Below are positions 26,648-33,369 of a stretch of 36,590 nucleotides of DNA, one piece after another. The notes beneath the pieces are model-generated. The model was not told the origin of the DNA. It did not search any database and saw only the letters and a program-made list of their open reading frames with translations. Every line of letters begins with the position of its first letter. Positions within the stretch are counted from its first letter, which is position 1. Position numbers and translations under genes: made by a program. This DNA is from Clostridia bacterium (GTDB lineage Bacteria; Bacillota; Clostridia; Christensenellales; Aristaeellaceae): the NCBI GenBank assembly GCA_017431365.1, contig JAFRLF010000033.1:1-36590 (forward strand). The letters run 5' to 3'.

Positions 26648-27508
26648 ATGATGAGAAAACGCGGCCTTGGCTTTGCGCTGACATGCGGCATACTGGGCGT
26701 CATGGCGGTGCTGATCCTCTGGCCTATGATTCAAACGTTTCTGTACTCCTTCTCCTCGATCGCCGACATGAAGGCGTACATGAAGACGCGCAACAACTTC
26801 GACGAAAGCGTCTGGATCGATTCGCGCCTGTCGCCAAGGATGTTCTCCCTGAGCCAGTACTACCAGATCCTCATTACGGACAACACGGTGCTGCGCCTGT
26901 TCTGCAATTCCGTGATGTACGCCGTGCTGATCCTGCTGGGGCAGGCGGTGATCATTCCCGCCTTCGCCTTCGCGCTGTGTAAGTTCCGCTATCCGGGGAA
27001 GAACCTGCTTTTTTTCATGGTCATCATGCTGATGCTTTTACCCTTCCAGGTGACCATGGTGCCGAACGTGCTGACCCTTCGCGGCCTCGGGCTGACGGAC
27101 ACGCTGTGGTCGATCGTGCTGCCGATGTGGTTTACGCCGTTTTACATCTTCCTGATACGGCAGTTCATGGTCGGACTGCCCGGCGAGCTCATCGAGGCGT
27201 CTTCCATCGACGGCGCTGGTGTCATCAAGACGTACGTCATGATCATCCTGCCCGTGTGCAGGCCCATACTCGGCGCGGCCGTGGCGCTTTCCTTCGCCGA
27301 TTGCTGGAACCTCGTGGAACAACCTCTGGCGTATTTGACTCAGCGGCAGGATTTACAGCCCCTGTCTACGATGTTTAACCAGATCGCCGCCGAAAACACG
27401 GGTTTTGAGTTTGCCGGCGCGGCGCTTTACATCCTGCCCGCGTTGTTTGTATACATGTTCTTCCAGTCGGACATCCTGTCCGGTCTGCAATTATCTGAGC
27501 TGAAGTAG
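26648..27508 (+). CDS. Sugar-type ABC transporter permease (MalG/UgpE-like)
   Basis: The product is 286 residues with about six membrane helices. The EAA loop is ELIEASSIDGAGVIKTYVMI (about residues 181-200), preceded by the family's FLIRQFMVGLP. It starts 16 bases after the partner permease with GGGGGG upstream; ATG at 26648 or 26651 are both possible. No ATP-binding subunit follows, so a shared MsmX-type ATPase from elsewhere is likely. Confidence 0.85.
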   Translation: MMRKRGLGFALTCGILGVMAVLILWPMIQTFLYSFSSIADMKAYMKTRNNFDESVWIDSRLSPRMFSLSQYYQILITDNTVLRLFCNSVMYAVLILLGQAVIIPAFAFALCKFRYPGKNLLFFMVIMLMLLPFQVTMVPNVLTLRGLGLTDTLWSIVLPMWFTPFYIFLIRQFMVGLPGELIEASSIDGAGVIKTYVMIILPVCRPILGAAVALSFADCWNLVEQPLAYLTQRQDLQPLSTMFNQIAAENTGFEFAGAALYILPALFVYMFFQSDILSGLQLSELK

Positions 27509-27517
27509 GTGATTCCC

Positions 27518-28861
27518 ATGAAAAAGAGAGCCGCGAAAGGCCTGCTGATCCTGGCGATCGTGGTCGCGCTGTGCATGTTCTTCTCGGGCACGATCCGTAC
27601 GATCACGACGCCGAAGGTCAAATTCATCAGCGCGAAGCAGGGTAAATTTGAGTCAACCACAGATATGACCGCAAAGGTCACCTTTCCGGAGACTGAAGAG
27701 ATCAAATCAGATACCCCCGAAGATGTGACCATCAGCATTAAGGGCATATTCGTCAAACCCGGTCAAAAGGTCAAGGCGGGGGAGAAGCTGTTTTCCGCGA
27801 CCGTCGTCGACTATGAAAAGACGAGGGCTTCGCTCCAGAGCGATTACGCCGCGGCGGAGACCGCGCTGCGAACCCTGAACAGAAAGAACGGCAGCGTCCA
27901 TCTCAACCGCAACGAGCAGGCCTGGGCGGACGCCTATTACGCCCTGGACGAGGCCTCGCAAGTCCGGCGCGACTGCCGCATCGACGTCCTGACGCTGCTG
28001 GCGCTCGAGGGTTTTGACGCCGCCGCGGAAGAGCTGCCTGAAAAGGCTCCCAAAGGCGCGAGCAAGCAGCTCAAAGAGGCGTATGACGCGCTCGAAGAGG
28101 CGGAATCCGTCTACGCCGAGCGGGAGAAGGCGTTTAACGCGCTGGCCCGCTACGCGATAGAGGAGAACACCTGGACCTATTTACAGCAGGTCAGGGAATA
28201 CGAGCAAAAGATGGCCAAGTGCGAGAATGAGATGACGGCTCTGAACACGATGTCGCGCTATGCCGCGTCCATCAACGCGCCGCACACCGGGTACATCGCT
28301 GAAGTGACCGTCGAAAAGGGGCAGACGGCTTCCGGCGGCGCGGTCCTTTTAAAGATGACCCCGGAGGACATAAAGCCTGTCCTGCGCATCGACGTGACGG
28401 ATGTCAGGGAATCCGTCTCCAAAGGCACTGTGGTGAAAGTGCCTTCCAACTACTGGGGCAAACTTGAGACCACAGTTCAGAGCGTGGGCACGACCTCGTC
28501 CGCCGGCAAATACGCCGACGCGAAGCTCACGAACGACATCGTCGACGCCTTTGGCAGCGTCAACAATATGATGCAGAACGACGTCACCGTTCAGCTCGTC
28601 ACCAAGGCCAAAGAGGCTACCTGCCTCGTCTCCGCTTCGGCCGTGCGCGGCTCTGGAGACGACCGGTATGTCTACTGCGCCGAGCAGGAGAGCTCGACAT
28701 TCGGCGGGACGCAGCTCAGAGTCCGGAAGATGGGGATTACCGTGCTCAACGAGTCCCCGACCGTGATCTCGGTGGCGGAAGATCTGACCCGCCTTCAGAT
28801 CATCTACATGGAGGACCGGGCGCTCAGTGAAGGGGACGCGGTGATGCCTTATGAAGGGTGA
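27518..28861 (+). CDS. HlyD/MacA-like adaptor protein 2
   Basis: This 447-residue protein has an N-terminal membrane anchor (residues about 8-25). The two halves of a lipoyl-like domain (VKPGQKVKAGEKLF near 78-91, and APHTGYIAEVTVEKGQ near 254-269) flank a long helical hairpin (about 99-240, rich in Ala, Glu and Lys). A beta-barrel and membrane-proximal domain follow. This is the classic membrane fusion protein order. I prefer ATG at 27518 (AGGTGA upstream) over the GTG at 27509 that abuts the previous stop. It overlaps the MacB-like gene by 11 bases, arguing that the two proteins form a pair. Confidence 0.75.
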   Translation: MKKRAAKGLLILAIVVALCMFFSGTIRTITTPKVKFISAKQGKFESTTDMTAKVTFPETEEIKSDTPEDVTISIKGIFVKPGQKVKAGEKLFSATVVDYEKTRASLQSDYAAAETALRTLNRKNGSVHLNRNEQAWADAYYALDEASQVRRDCRIDVLTLLALEGFDAAAEELPEKAPKGASKQLKEAYDALEEAESVYAEREKAFNALARYAIEENTWTYLQQVREYEQKMAKCENEMTALNTMSRYAASINAPHTGYIAEVTVEKGQTASGGAVLLKMTPEDIKPVLRIDVTDVRESVSKGTVVKVPSNYWGKLETTVQSVGTTSSAGKYADAKLTNDIVDAFGSVNNMMQNDVTVQLVTKAKEATCLVSASAVRGSGDDRYVYCAEQESSTFGGTQLRVRKMGITVLNESPTVISVAEDLTRLQIIYMEDRALSEGDAVMPYEG

Positions 28862-30005
28862 GGCCGTTTCCGTCAAATGGTATCATAAGCTGAGCCTTAT
28901 CGCGCTGCTGGGTATCGGGCTCGTGCTCTTTGGCGCGTTTGTCCTGGAAACGCGGACACCGAACGTGGTGCAGTACGCCTTCGCGGGCTACGGAGAGCCT
29001 GAAGCCATGATGGATCAGCTCGGCGAGATCAGGGAAGCCCTGTCTGACACGACGGACCTCATAACGCTGCACGGCGTGCTCGGCCCGCAGACGGTCTCTG
29101 TTCCCGAGGGGCAGGCCGGCGTCGACGCTCAGGTCTTCATGGCGGGACCGGGATATTTCAGCCTGTATCCTCAGCCTGTCGCGACTGGAGAGATCATCAG
29201 TCCCATGGATCTGCAAAGACACGCATCCGTGATCATGTTGGACGATGATATGAGTTTTCAGCTCTTTGGGGAACGCGGCGCCCTGGGGCAGGAGGTTATG
29301 CTGGGCGGCAAGCGGTACACGGTGGTCGGCACGGTCAGGTACAGCGCGGGATATGGAACCCTTTCGGAGCACGCGGTCTGGCTGCCCCTGGGCGCGGACG
29401 AAGCGCTTTTGCCGGATATGATGATGGTATTGTCCGTCTATGGGGGCGCTGACAACGGCCTCATGACGCTTCTTGAGACCAGCGCCTCGCAGACCTTTGG
29501 CCCGGGTACGCTCGTCAGCGCACAGAAGGAGAAGATGCGCGCCTACATGCCGATCTATCTGATCGGGCTCGTGGCGGCGGTCTACGCGCTCATGAAATTG
29601 TACGGCTTTGTGAAGGGGCAGATCGTCTATCTGGTCGGGCGGATCGGTGAGAAACTCAGATACGTCTATCCCCGTCAGGCTTTTTTCTATATCGTGGGGC
29701 ACATACTCCTGTGCACGCTGGCCGTCGGCGTGCTGGTCGGCGCGTTTTATCTGGCGATGAGCGTATTTCTGCGGCCCGTGTCCGTCTTTGTGGAATGGGT
29801 CCCCGAAGTCCTCGTCTCCTGGCAATCCATCAGCGCGCGGTTCTGGGAGCTTGTGCGGGCGCAGGCGCAGCCCGTCCGATATACGACGGGAGAGTACGCC
29901 GCCGTCGCGTTCGGGGCGTTCCTGATCCGGTGGGGGACGATGCTGTTTCTCATAGGCCTGGGCCTTAAATCAATTACATTGAAACAGAAGGGACAAGGCA
30001 GATAA
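28851..30005 (+). CDS. MacB/FtsX-type ABC permease without ATPase domain
   Basis: The product is 384 residues. One membrane helix (about 13-33) is followed by an extracytoplasmic MacB core-like domain containing ASVIMLDDDMSFQLFGERGA and GGKRYTVVGTVRYSAG, then three more helices (about 232-252, 282-310, 350-372). Four helices with a large loop after the first is the MacB topology, but the N-terminal ATPase of MacB is absent, so an NBD must be separate; none is encoded in this window. The start ATG lies inside the end of the preceding adaptor gene. Confidence 0.7.
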   Translation: MKGEAVSVKWYHKLSLIALLGIGLVLFGAFVLETRTPNVVQYAFAGYGEPEAMMDQLGEIREALSDTTDLITLHGVLGPQTVSVPEGQAGVDAQVFMAGPGYFSLYPQPVATGEIISPMDLQRHASVIMLDDDMSFQLFGERGALGQEVMLGGKRYTVVGTVRYSAGYGTLSEHAVWLPLGADEALLPDMMMVLSVYGGADNGLMTLLETSASQTFGPGTLVSAQKEKMRAYMPIYLIGLVAAVYALMKLYGFVKGQIVYLVGRIGEKLRYVYPRQAFFYIVGHILLCTLAVGVLVGAFYLAMSVFLRPVSVFVEWVPEVLVSWQSISARFWELVRAQAQPVRYTTGEYAAVAFGAFLIRWGTMLFLIGLGLKSITLKQKGQGR

Positions 30006-30008
30006 AAT

Positions 30009-30039
30009 CGGGGGACGGATCAAAGTGATCCGCCCCCCG
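30009..30039. terminator. Bidirectional terminator between convergent operons
   Basis: CGGGGGACGGATCA (30009-30022) pairs with TGATCCGCCCCCCG (30026-30039) around a 3-base loop. The minus-strand transcript continues with ATTTTATC, giving the better tail; the plus side reads TTGCGTT. Confidence 0.8.
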
Positions 30040-30044
30040 TTGCG

Positions 30045-31142
30045 TTATGCCCTGGCGCTGGCGCGCATGGCCTTCAGGATGCGATTGAATCCGGGTATCA
30101 GCGAAATCAGCACGGCGGCGAGCGCTTCCGGCCAAATGTACGTGATGTTGTAGCCCAGAGAGTAGATGATGGCGTTCTGTTCACCGGCGTATTCGGCGAA
30201 GAAAATCACGCCGGACAGCACGGCCATGATGTATTTGCCGAAGTAGCCCAATACCATGGCTACGGGCAGTTTGACGCGGTCGTTCTTTATCCTGTTCGCA
30301 AGACAGCAGAGCGCCGCCGCGGCGTATGCCATCGGATAGTCCACCAGCATCTGTACAGGGTGTACGATGTACGGGTCATTGATGAGCTTCAGCAGTCCGT
30401 AAGCGGCGCCGACCAGCAGGCCCTTGGACGGGCCGAACGCGAGCGCGTAAAGCACCAGAGGAATCAACGCCGCCAGCTTGACCGAACCGCCCTGCGGCAT
30501 CCGGATGAAGCTGATCAGCGAGAGAATGTACGAAACGGCGATGCACATCGCCGCAAAGGCGATGCTGCGGGCGTTCCAGCTCTTCTTGTCCTGAAGAAGG
30601 ACGATCACAAGCATGACGACGAACATGACCGCGATGGCCAGAGCGAACACGCTGACGCCCATGCCCTCAATTTTGCCTGCCGCGATCCGCTTCAGGATAT
30701 ACTGTATGGCGCAGATGACGGAAACGACGAGCAGCACGGCGATACTCCCGATCAGAACGACGCCGCGCGCCTTCGTCCATTTGGCACTCTTCTGCATGTA
30801 GACGAACAGGCCCGCTGCGAACAGCAGCGCCACGATGGCCAGCGTGTACCAGCGCTGCTCGCTGAACTCGCCGAAGGCCTGAGACAGCCAGCTCTGCGGC
30901 GCTTCTTCTTTCACTTCTTCAGCGGTGGCTTCTTCAGCGGCGGCTTCTTCGGAGACTTCTTGGGCGGCTTCGTCGGAGGACGCCGACTCGTCGGCGGGTT
31001 CGCCGGCTTCGGCCTCGGTGACCTGAGCAGAGGCTTCGGCCTCCGTCTGTTCGGGTTGAGTCTCTGTTTCCGCAAGCGCGGAGCAGCATGAGAAGCAGAT
31101 CGCGCACGCGATCAGCAGCCAGCAGATAAAGCGTTTTTTCAT
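30045..31142 (-). CDS. ThiT-like thiamine ECF S component with long N-terminal extension
   Basis: The product is 365 residues. The last 175 or so are a ThiT-type S component (ALIPLVLYALAFGPSKGLLV, GAAYGLLKLIND, YIVHPVQMLVDYPMAYA, and the closing NITYIWPEAL). Ordinary ThiT is about 180-200 residues. Here the protein starts with a signal-like sequence (MKKRFICWLLIACAICFSCC), an Ala/Glu-rich low-complexity stretch (about residues 30-88) and three extra membrane helices (about 100-185). Thiamine specificity is supported by the TPP riboswitch in its leader. I chose the ATG at 31142; a further upstream in-frame ATG would read through the riboswitch. The energising EcfAA'T module is not encoded here. 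Confidence 0.8.
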   Translation of the reverse strand: MKKRFICWLLIACAICFSCCSALAETETQPEQTEAEASAQVTEAEAGEPADESASSDEAAQEVSEEAAAEEATAEEVKEEAPQSWLSQAFGEFSEQRWYTLAIVALLFAAGLFVYMQKSAKWTKARGVVLIGSIAVLLVVSVICAIQYILKRIAAGKIEGMGVSVFALAIAVMFVVMLVIVLLQDKKSWNARSIAFAAMCIAVSYILSLISFIRMPQGGSVKLAALIPLVLYALAFGPSKGLLVGAAYGLLKLINDPYIVHPVQMLVDYPMAYAAAALCCLANRIKNDRVKLPVAMVLGYFGKYIMAVLSGVIFFAEYAGEQNAIIYSLGYNITYIWPEALAAVLISLIPGFNRILKAMRASARA

Positions 31143-31174
31143 GGTAAGATCCTGCCTTTCCTGTATTTTGCCGC

Positions 31175-31208
31175 AAAAAAACCGCTTGTGTCTGATCGAC
31201 ACAGGCGG
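31175..31208 (-). terminator. Riboswitch-controlled intrinsic terminator
   Basis: On the minus strand CCGCCTGTGTC (31208-31198), loop GATCA, then GACACAAGCGG (31192-31182) is followed by seven T (31181-31175). It sits between the TPP aptamer and the start codon. A second GACACA at 31235-31230 could pair with the TGTGTC of the terminator 5' arm to form an antiterminator. Confidence 0.8.
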
Positions 31209-31240
31209 GAAGATGCAGCGCAGGACGATTGTGTCTGCGC

Positions 31241-31328
31241 TCCGCTTCCCTCCGGTGGGATGATCCACATCAGGTTCCAAGGGACAGGACATATCGTCCA
31301 TCTCAGCCAATAAGGCGCCCCCAGCGGA
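31241..31328 (-). promoter_or_regulatory. TPP (THI-box) riboswitch aptamer
   Basis: The minus strand shows the conserved elements in order: closing stem TCCGCT (31328-31323) with AGCGGA (31246-31241), GGGGGCGCC, GGCTGAGATGG, CCCTTGGAACCTGAT, GGATCATCCCACC and CGGAGGGAAGC. This is a textbook thiamine pyrophosphate aptamer. The downstream intrinsic terminator indicates control by transcription attenuation: TPP binding should stop expression of the ThiT-like gene. Confidence 0.95.
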
Positions 31329-31335
31329 CAACTAT

Positions 31336-31364
31336 ATTGTAATCCCGTTCTATGGGACTGTCAA
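31336..31364 (-). promoter_or_regulatory. Promoter of the riboswitch leader
   Basis: On the minus strand TTGACA (31364-31359), a 17-base spacer and TACAAT (31341-31336) give a near-consensus promoter. Transcription would begin just at the 5' side of the aptamer. Confidence 0.8.
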
Positions 31365-31426
31365 TTTGATTTTTCGTAATATTCGGCGGACAACGATTAA
31401 CATAGTGCATTCCGGCATCCTGGCTC

Positions 31427-31455
31427 TTGTATCCGGACATGAATGCTGATATAAT
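31427..31455 (+). promoter_or_regulatory. Promoter of the VOC-SDR-ThuA operon
   Basis: TTGTAT (31427-31432), 17-base spacer, TATAAT (31450-31455), 33 bases before the start at 31488. Confidence 0.75.
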
Positions 31456-31487
31456 CAATATAAAGCCAATTAAAGGAGTGAGTGAAC

Positions 31488-31961
31488 GTGCTTGAACGAT
31501 TTCTTGACCAGGCGAAGTTTTCTCAGGTCGGTTTTGTCGTGAACGATCTGGAGGAGGCGAAAAACAAGTTTGCGCTTTTGTTTGGCTGTGATGTGCCGAA
31601 TACCTGTGACGGCGGCACGTATGAAGTCGCGCAGACCCGCATATACGGTCAGCCCGCGCCGGACGCCAATTGCCTGATGGCCTTTTTCGACCTGCGTCCC
31701 GGCGTGCAGCTCGAACTCATTCAGCCCAACGAAGCGCCCTCTGTTTGGCGCGATCACCTGGAAAAATACGGCGAGGGGATTCACCACATCGCCTTTAATA
31801 CGGATGACGCGGACGAGATGGCGCGCAGGCTCTGCGAGGCGTTCGACGGCGAGATCGAACAGCAGGGCAATTACGGCGACGGGAGCGGCCAGTACATCTA
31901 TCTGTCCCTGCACAAGACGCTCAAGTGCCGCGTGGAACTGCTGGAGAGCTACAAAAAGTGA
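31488..31961 (+). CDS. VOC-family (glyoxalase-fold) protein
   Basis: The product is about 157 residues with the paired beta-alpha-beta-beta-beta pattern of vicinal-oxygen-chelate proteins, nearest by eye to methylmalonyl-CoA epimerase/glyoxalase types: FSQVGFVVNDLEEAKNKF, VQLELIQP, GIHHIAFNTDD, RVELLES. The metal-ligand His is visible in GIHHIAF and acidic ligands in QLELI and VELLE, but the first-half His of the usual HxG is Gln in this protein. GTG at 31488 (AAGGAG nine bases upstream) is preferred to the GTG at 31482, which is only three bases from that site. The substrate is unknown. It is the first gene of a three-gene operon. Confidence 0.75.
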   Translation: MLERFLDQAKFSQVGFVVNDLEEAKNKFALLFGCDVPNTCDGGTYEVAQTRIYGQPAPDANCLMAFFDLRPGVQLELIQPNEAPSVWRDHLEKYGEGIHHIAFNTDDADEMARRLCEAFDGEIEQQGNYGDGSGQYIYLSLHKTLKCRVELLESYKK

Positions 31962-31969
31962 GGCATACG

Positions 31970-32681
31970 ATGAAATACGCGCTTGTCACGGGATGCGATC
32001 ACGGGCTTGGCCTTTCACTGTGCGGAGGGCTCCTGGATCGGGGCTATACTGTGCTCGCCGGTCGATATGATTCAGATGAAAAACAGATCGACAGCCTGGC
32101 CGCCCGTCACGACGGGCGTCTGATCGTTTGCGATCTGGACATATCGAGCGATGAATCCGTCAAAGCTCTTGCCGGGGATTTTCCCTTTTCGTCGCTTGAC
32201 CTGTTGATCAACAGCGCCGGGATCCTCGGCTGCATGGACAAAGGGCCGGACGCGCCGATCGACTTCGACCTCATTCAAAGAGTCATCAACGTCAACGCGG
32301 TTGGCACGCTCAGAATGACCATAGCCATGCTGCCCTGGCTGCGTCGGGGCGAGGGCAGGACGGTCGTGAACATCTCGTCGGAAGCCGGCAGCATAGCCGA
32401 CTGCGAGCGCGTGGGGTGGTTCGGATACTGCATGTCTAAGGCCGCGAACAACATGCAGGGGGCTCTGATTCACAACACGCTGCGCCTGGAGGGCGGGCGC
32501 GTCTTCCAGATCCATCCAGGCCACGTGGCGACGTATATGCGGGGACATCTGGACACGACGGCGTCGATCGGGCCGGACGAGGCGGCGGAGGGCGTTTTGC
32601 GCACGGTTCTCGACGGCGATTATCCGGCGGGCACTGCGGCCGTACTATCTCGACTATCAGGGAAGGGAGATGCGCTGGTGA
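31970..32681 (+). pseudogene. SDR-family oxidoreductase, apparent frameshift near its end
   Basis: This is a short-chain dehydrogenase/reductase of about 236 residues if corrected. TGCDHGLG (NAD(P)-binding turn), LLINSAGILG (NNAG equivalent), VVNISSEAGS and the active-site YCMSK (Tyr and Lys) are all present. The open frame runs on into the next gene, giving an apparent fusion, but the other frame just after 32631 reads LRPYYLDYQGREMRW and stops at 32679-32681, a typical SDR ending. Deleting one G from GGG at 32629-32631 restores it. The start follows the VOC gene by 8 bases. The enzyme is probably functional if the indel is a sequence error. Confidence 0.7.
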
Positions 32682-33298
32682 TGAAGAGAGCGCTGATCAT
32701 CGGAACTTATGAAAACGCGGCGTACCACCCGTTCAGGGGTGTGGACGATCAGTTGGTCAAAGCGCTGGAGGGTGCTTTCGAAGCGACGTTGACGGACGAT
32801 CTTAATCACCTGACGGATCTGAGCGGGTATGATCTGCTCGTTTCATACATTGACAACCTGCCGGCTCAGTGGCCCGAGGGCGTCGCCGAGTCGGTCCTTC
32901 GGTTTGTCGGGGAGGGCGGCGGGCTGCTGCTTTTGCACTACGGGATATGTCTGTCGACGCTGGAGCCGCTTGAAGCGCTGATCGGCGGACGTTTCGATCA
33001 TCATCCGCCCCAGGAGCCGATCACGTTCACGCCGACGAGCGACGGATTCCTTGCGGGGACGGAAGCATTTACGATATCCGAGGAACCGTATCAGTTCCGA
33101 CTGTGCGCGGACGACCTCGAAACGGTGCTCGAGTACGAATACAGGGGCGAGCGCTATATCGGCGGATGGCTGCGGACGCAGGGGAAAGGCCGCGTCGTCT
33201 ACCTCGCGCCGGGACACAGCGTACAGACGTTTCTCTTGAGCGCTTATCAGGAGATGATCCGCAAAGGCGCGATGTGGGCCGTTGGGGCGACGAACTGA
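32681..33298 (+). CDS. ThuA-like (class I glutamine amidotransferase-fold) protein
   Basis: The product is 205 residues starting MKRALIIGTYENAAYHPFRG. It resembles ThuA/trehalose-utilization proteins: GGGLLLLHYG, ALIGGRFDHHPPQEP, ISEEPYQF, then GKGRVVYLAPGHS. These proteins are common in sugar-catabolism clusters next to oxidoreductases; the reaction is not well defined for most. Its ATG overlaps the corrected SDR stop (TGATG) and GGGAG lies upstream, which supports two separate, translationally coupled genes rather than a fusion. Confidence 0.75.
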   Translation: MKRALIIGTYENAAYHPFRGVDDQLVKALEGAFEATLTDDLNHLTDLSGYDLLVSYIDNLPAQWPEGVAESVLRFVGEGGGLLLLHYGICLSTLEPLEALIGGRFDHHPPQEPITFTPTSDGFLAGTEAFTISEEPYQFRLCADDLETVLEYEYRGERYIGGWLRTQGKGRVVYLAPGHSVQTFLLSAYQEMIRKGAMWAVGATN

Positions 33299-33306
33299 AT
33301 CGAAGC

Positions 33307-33350
33307 AAGAGAGGCGGAAGCCCGATCATGACGGGCCTCCGCCTCTCTTT
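33307..33350. terminator. Terminator between convergent ThuA-like and GH78-like genes
   Basis: AAGAGAGGCGGAAGCCCG (33307-33324) pairs with CGGGCCTCCGCCTCTCTT (33332-33349) around a short loop. Each strand ends in a short T-rich tail (TTTAC on plus). Confidence 0.8.
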
Positions 33351-33369
33351 ACTTGTATGGATCACGCAT

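Noticed and set aside
31143-31331. An N-terminally longer ThiT-like protein starting at 31331.
   Set aside because: The extra 63 codons would be translated from the TPP aptamer and its terminator, and a signal-like sequence starts right at the ATG at 31142.
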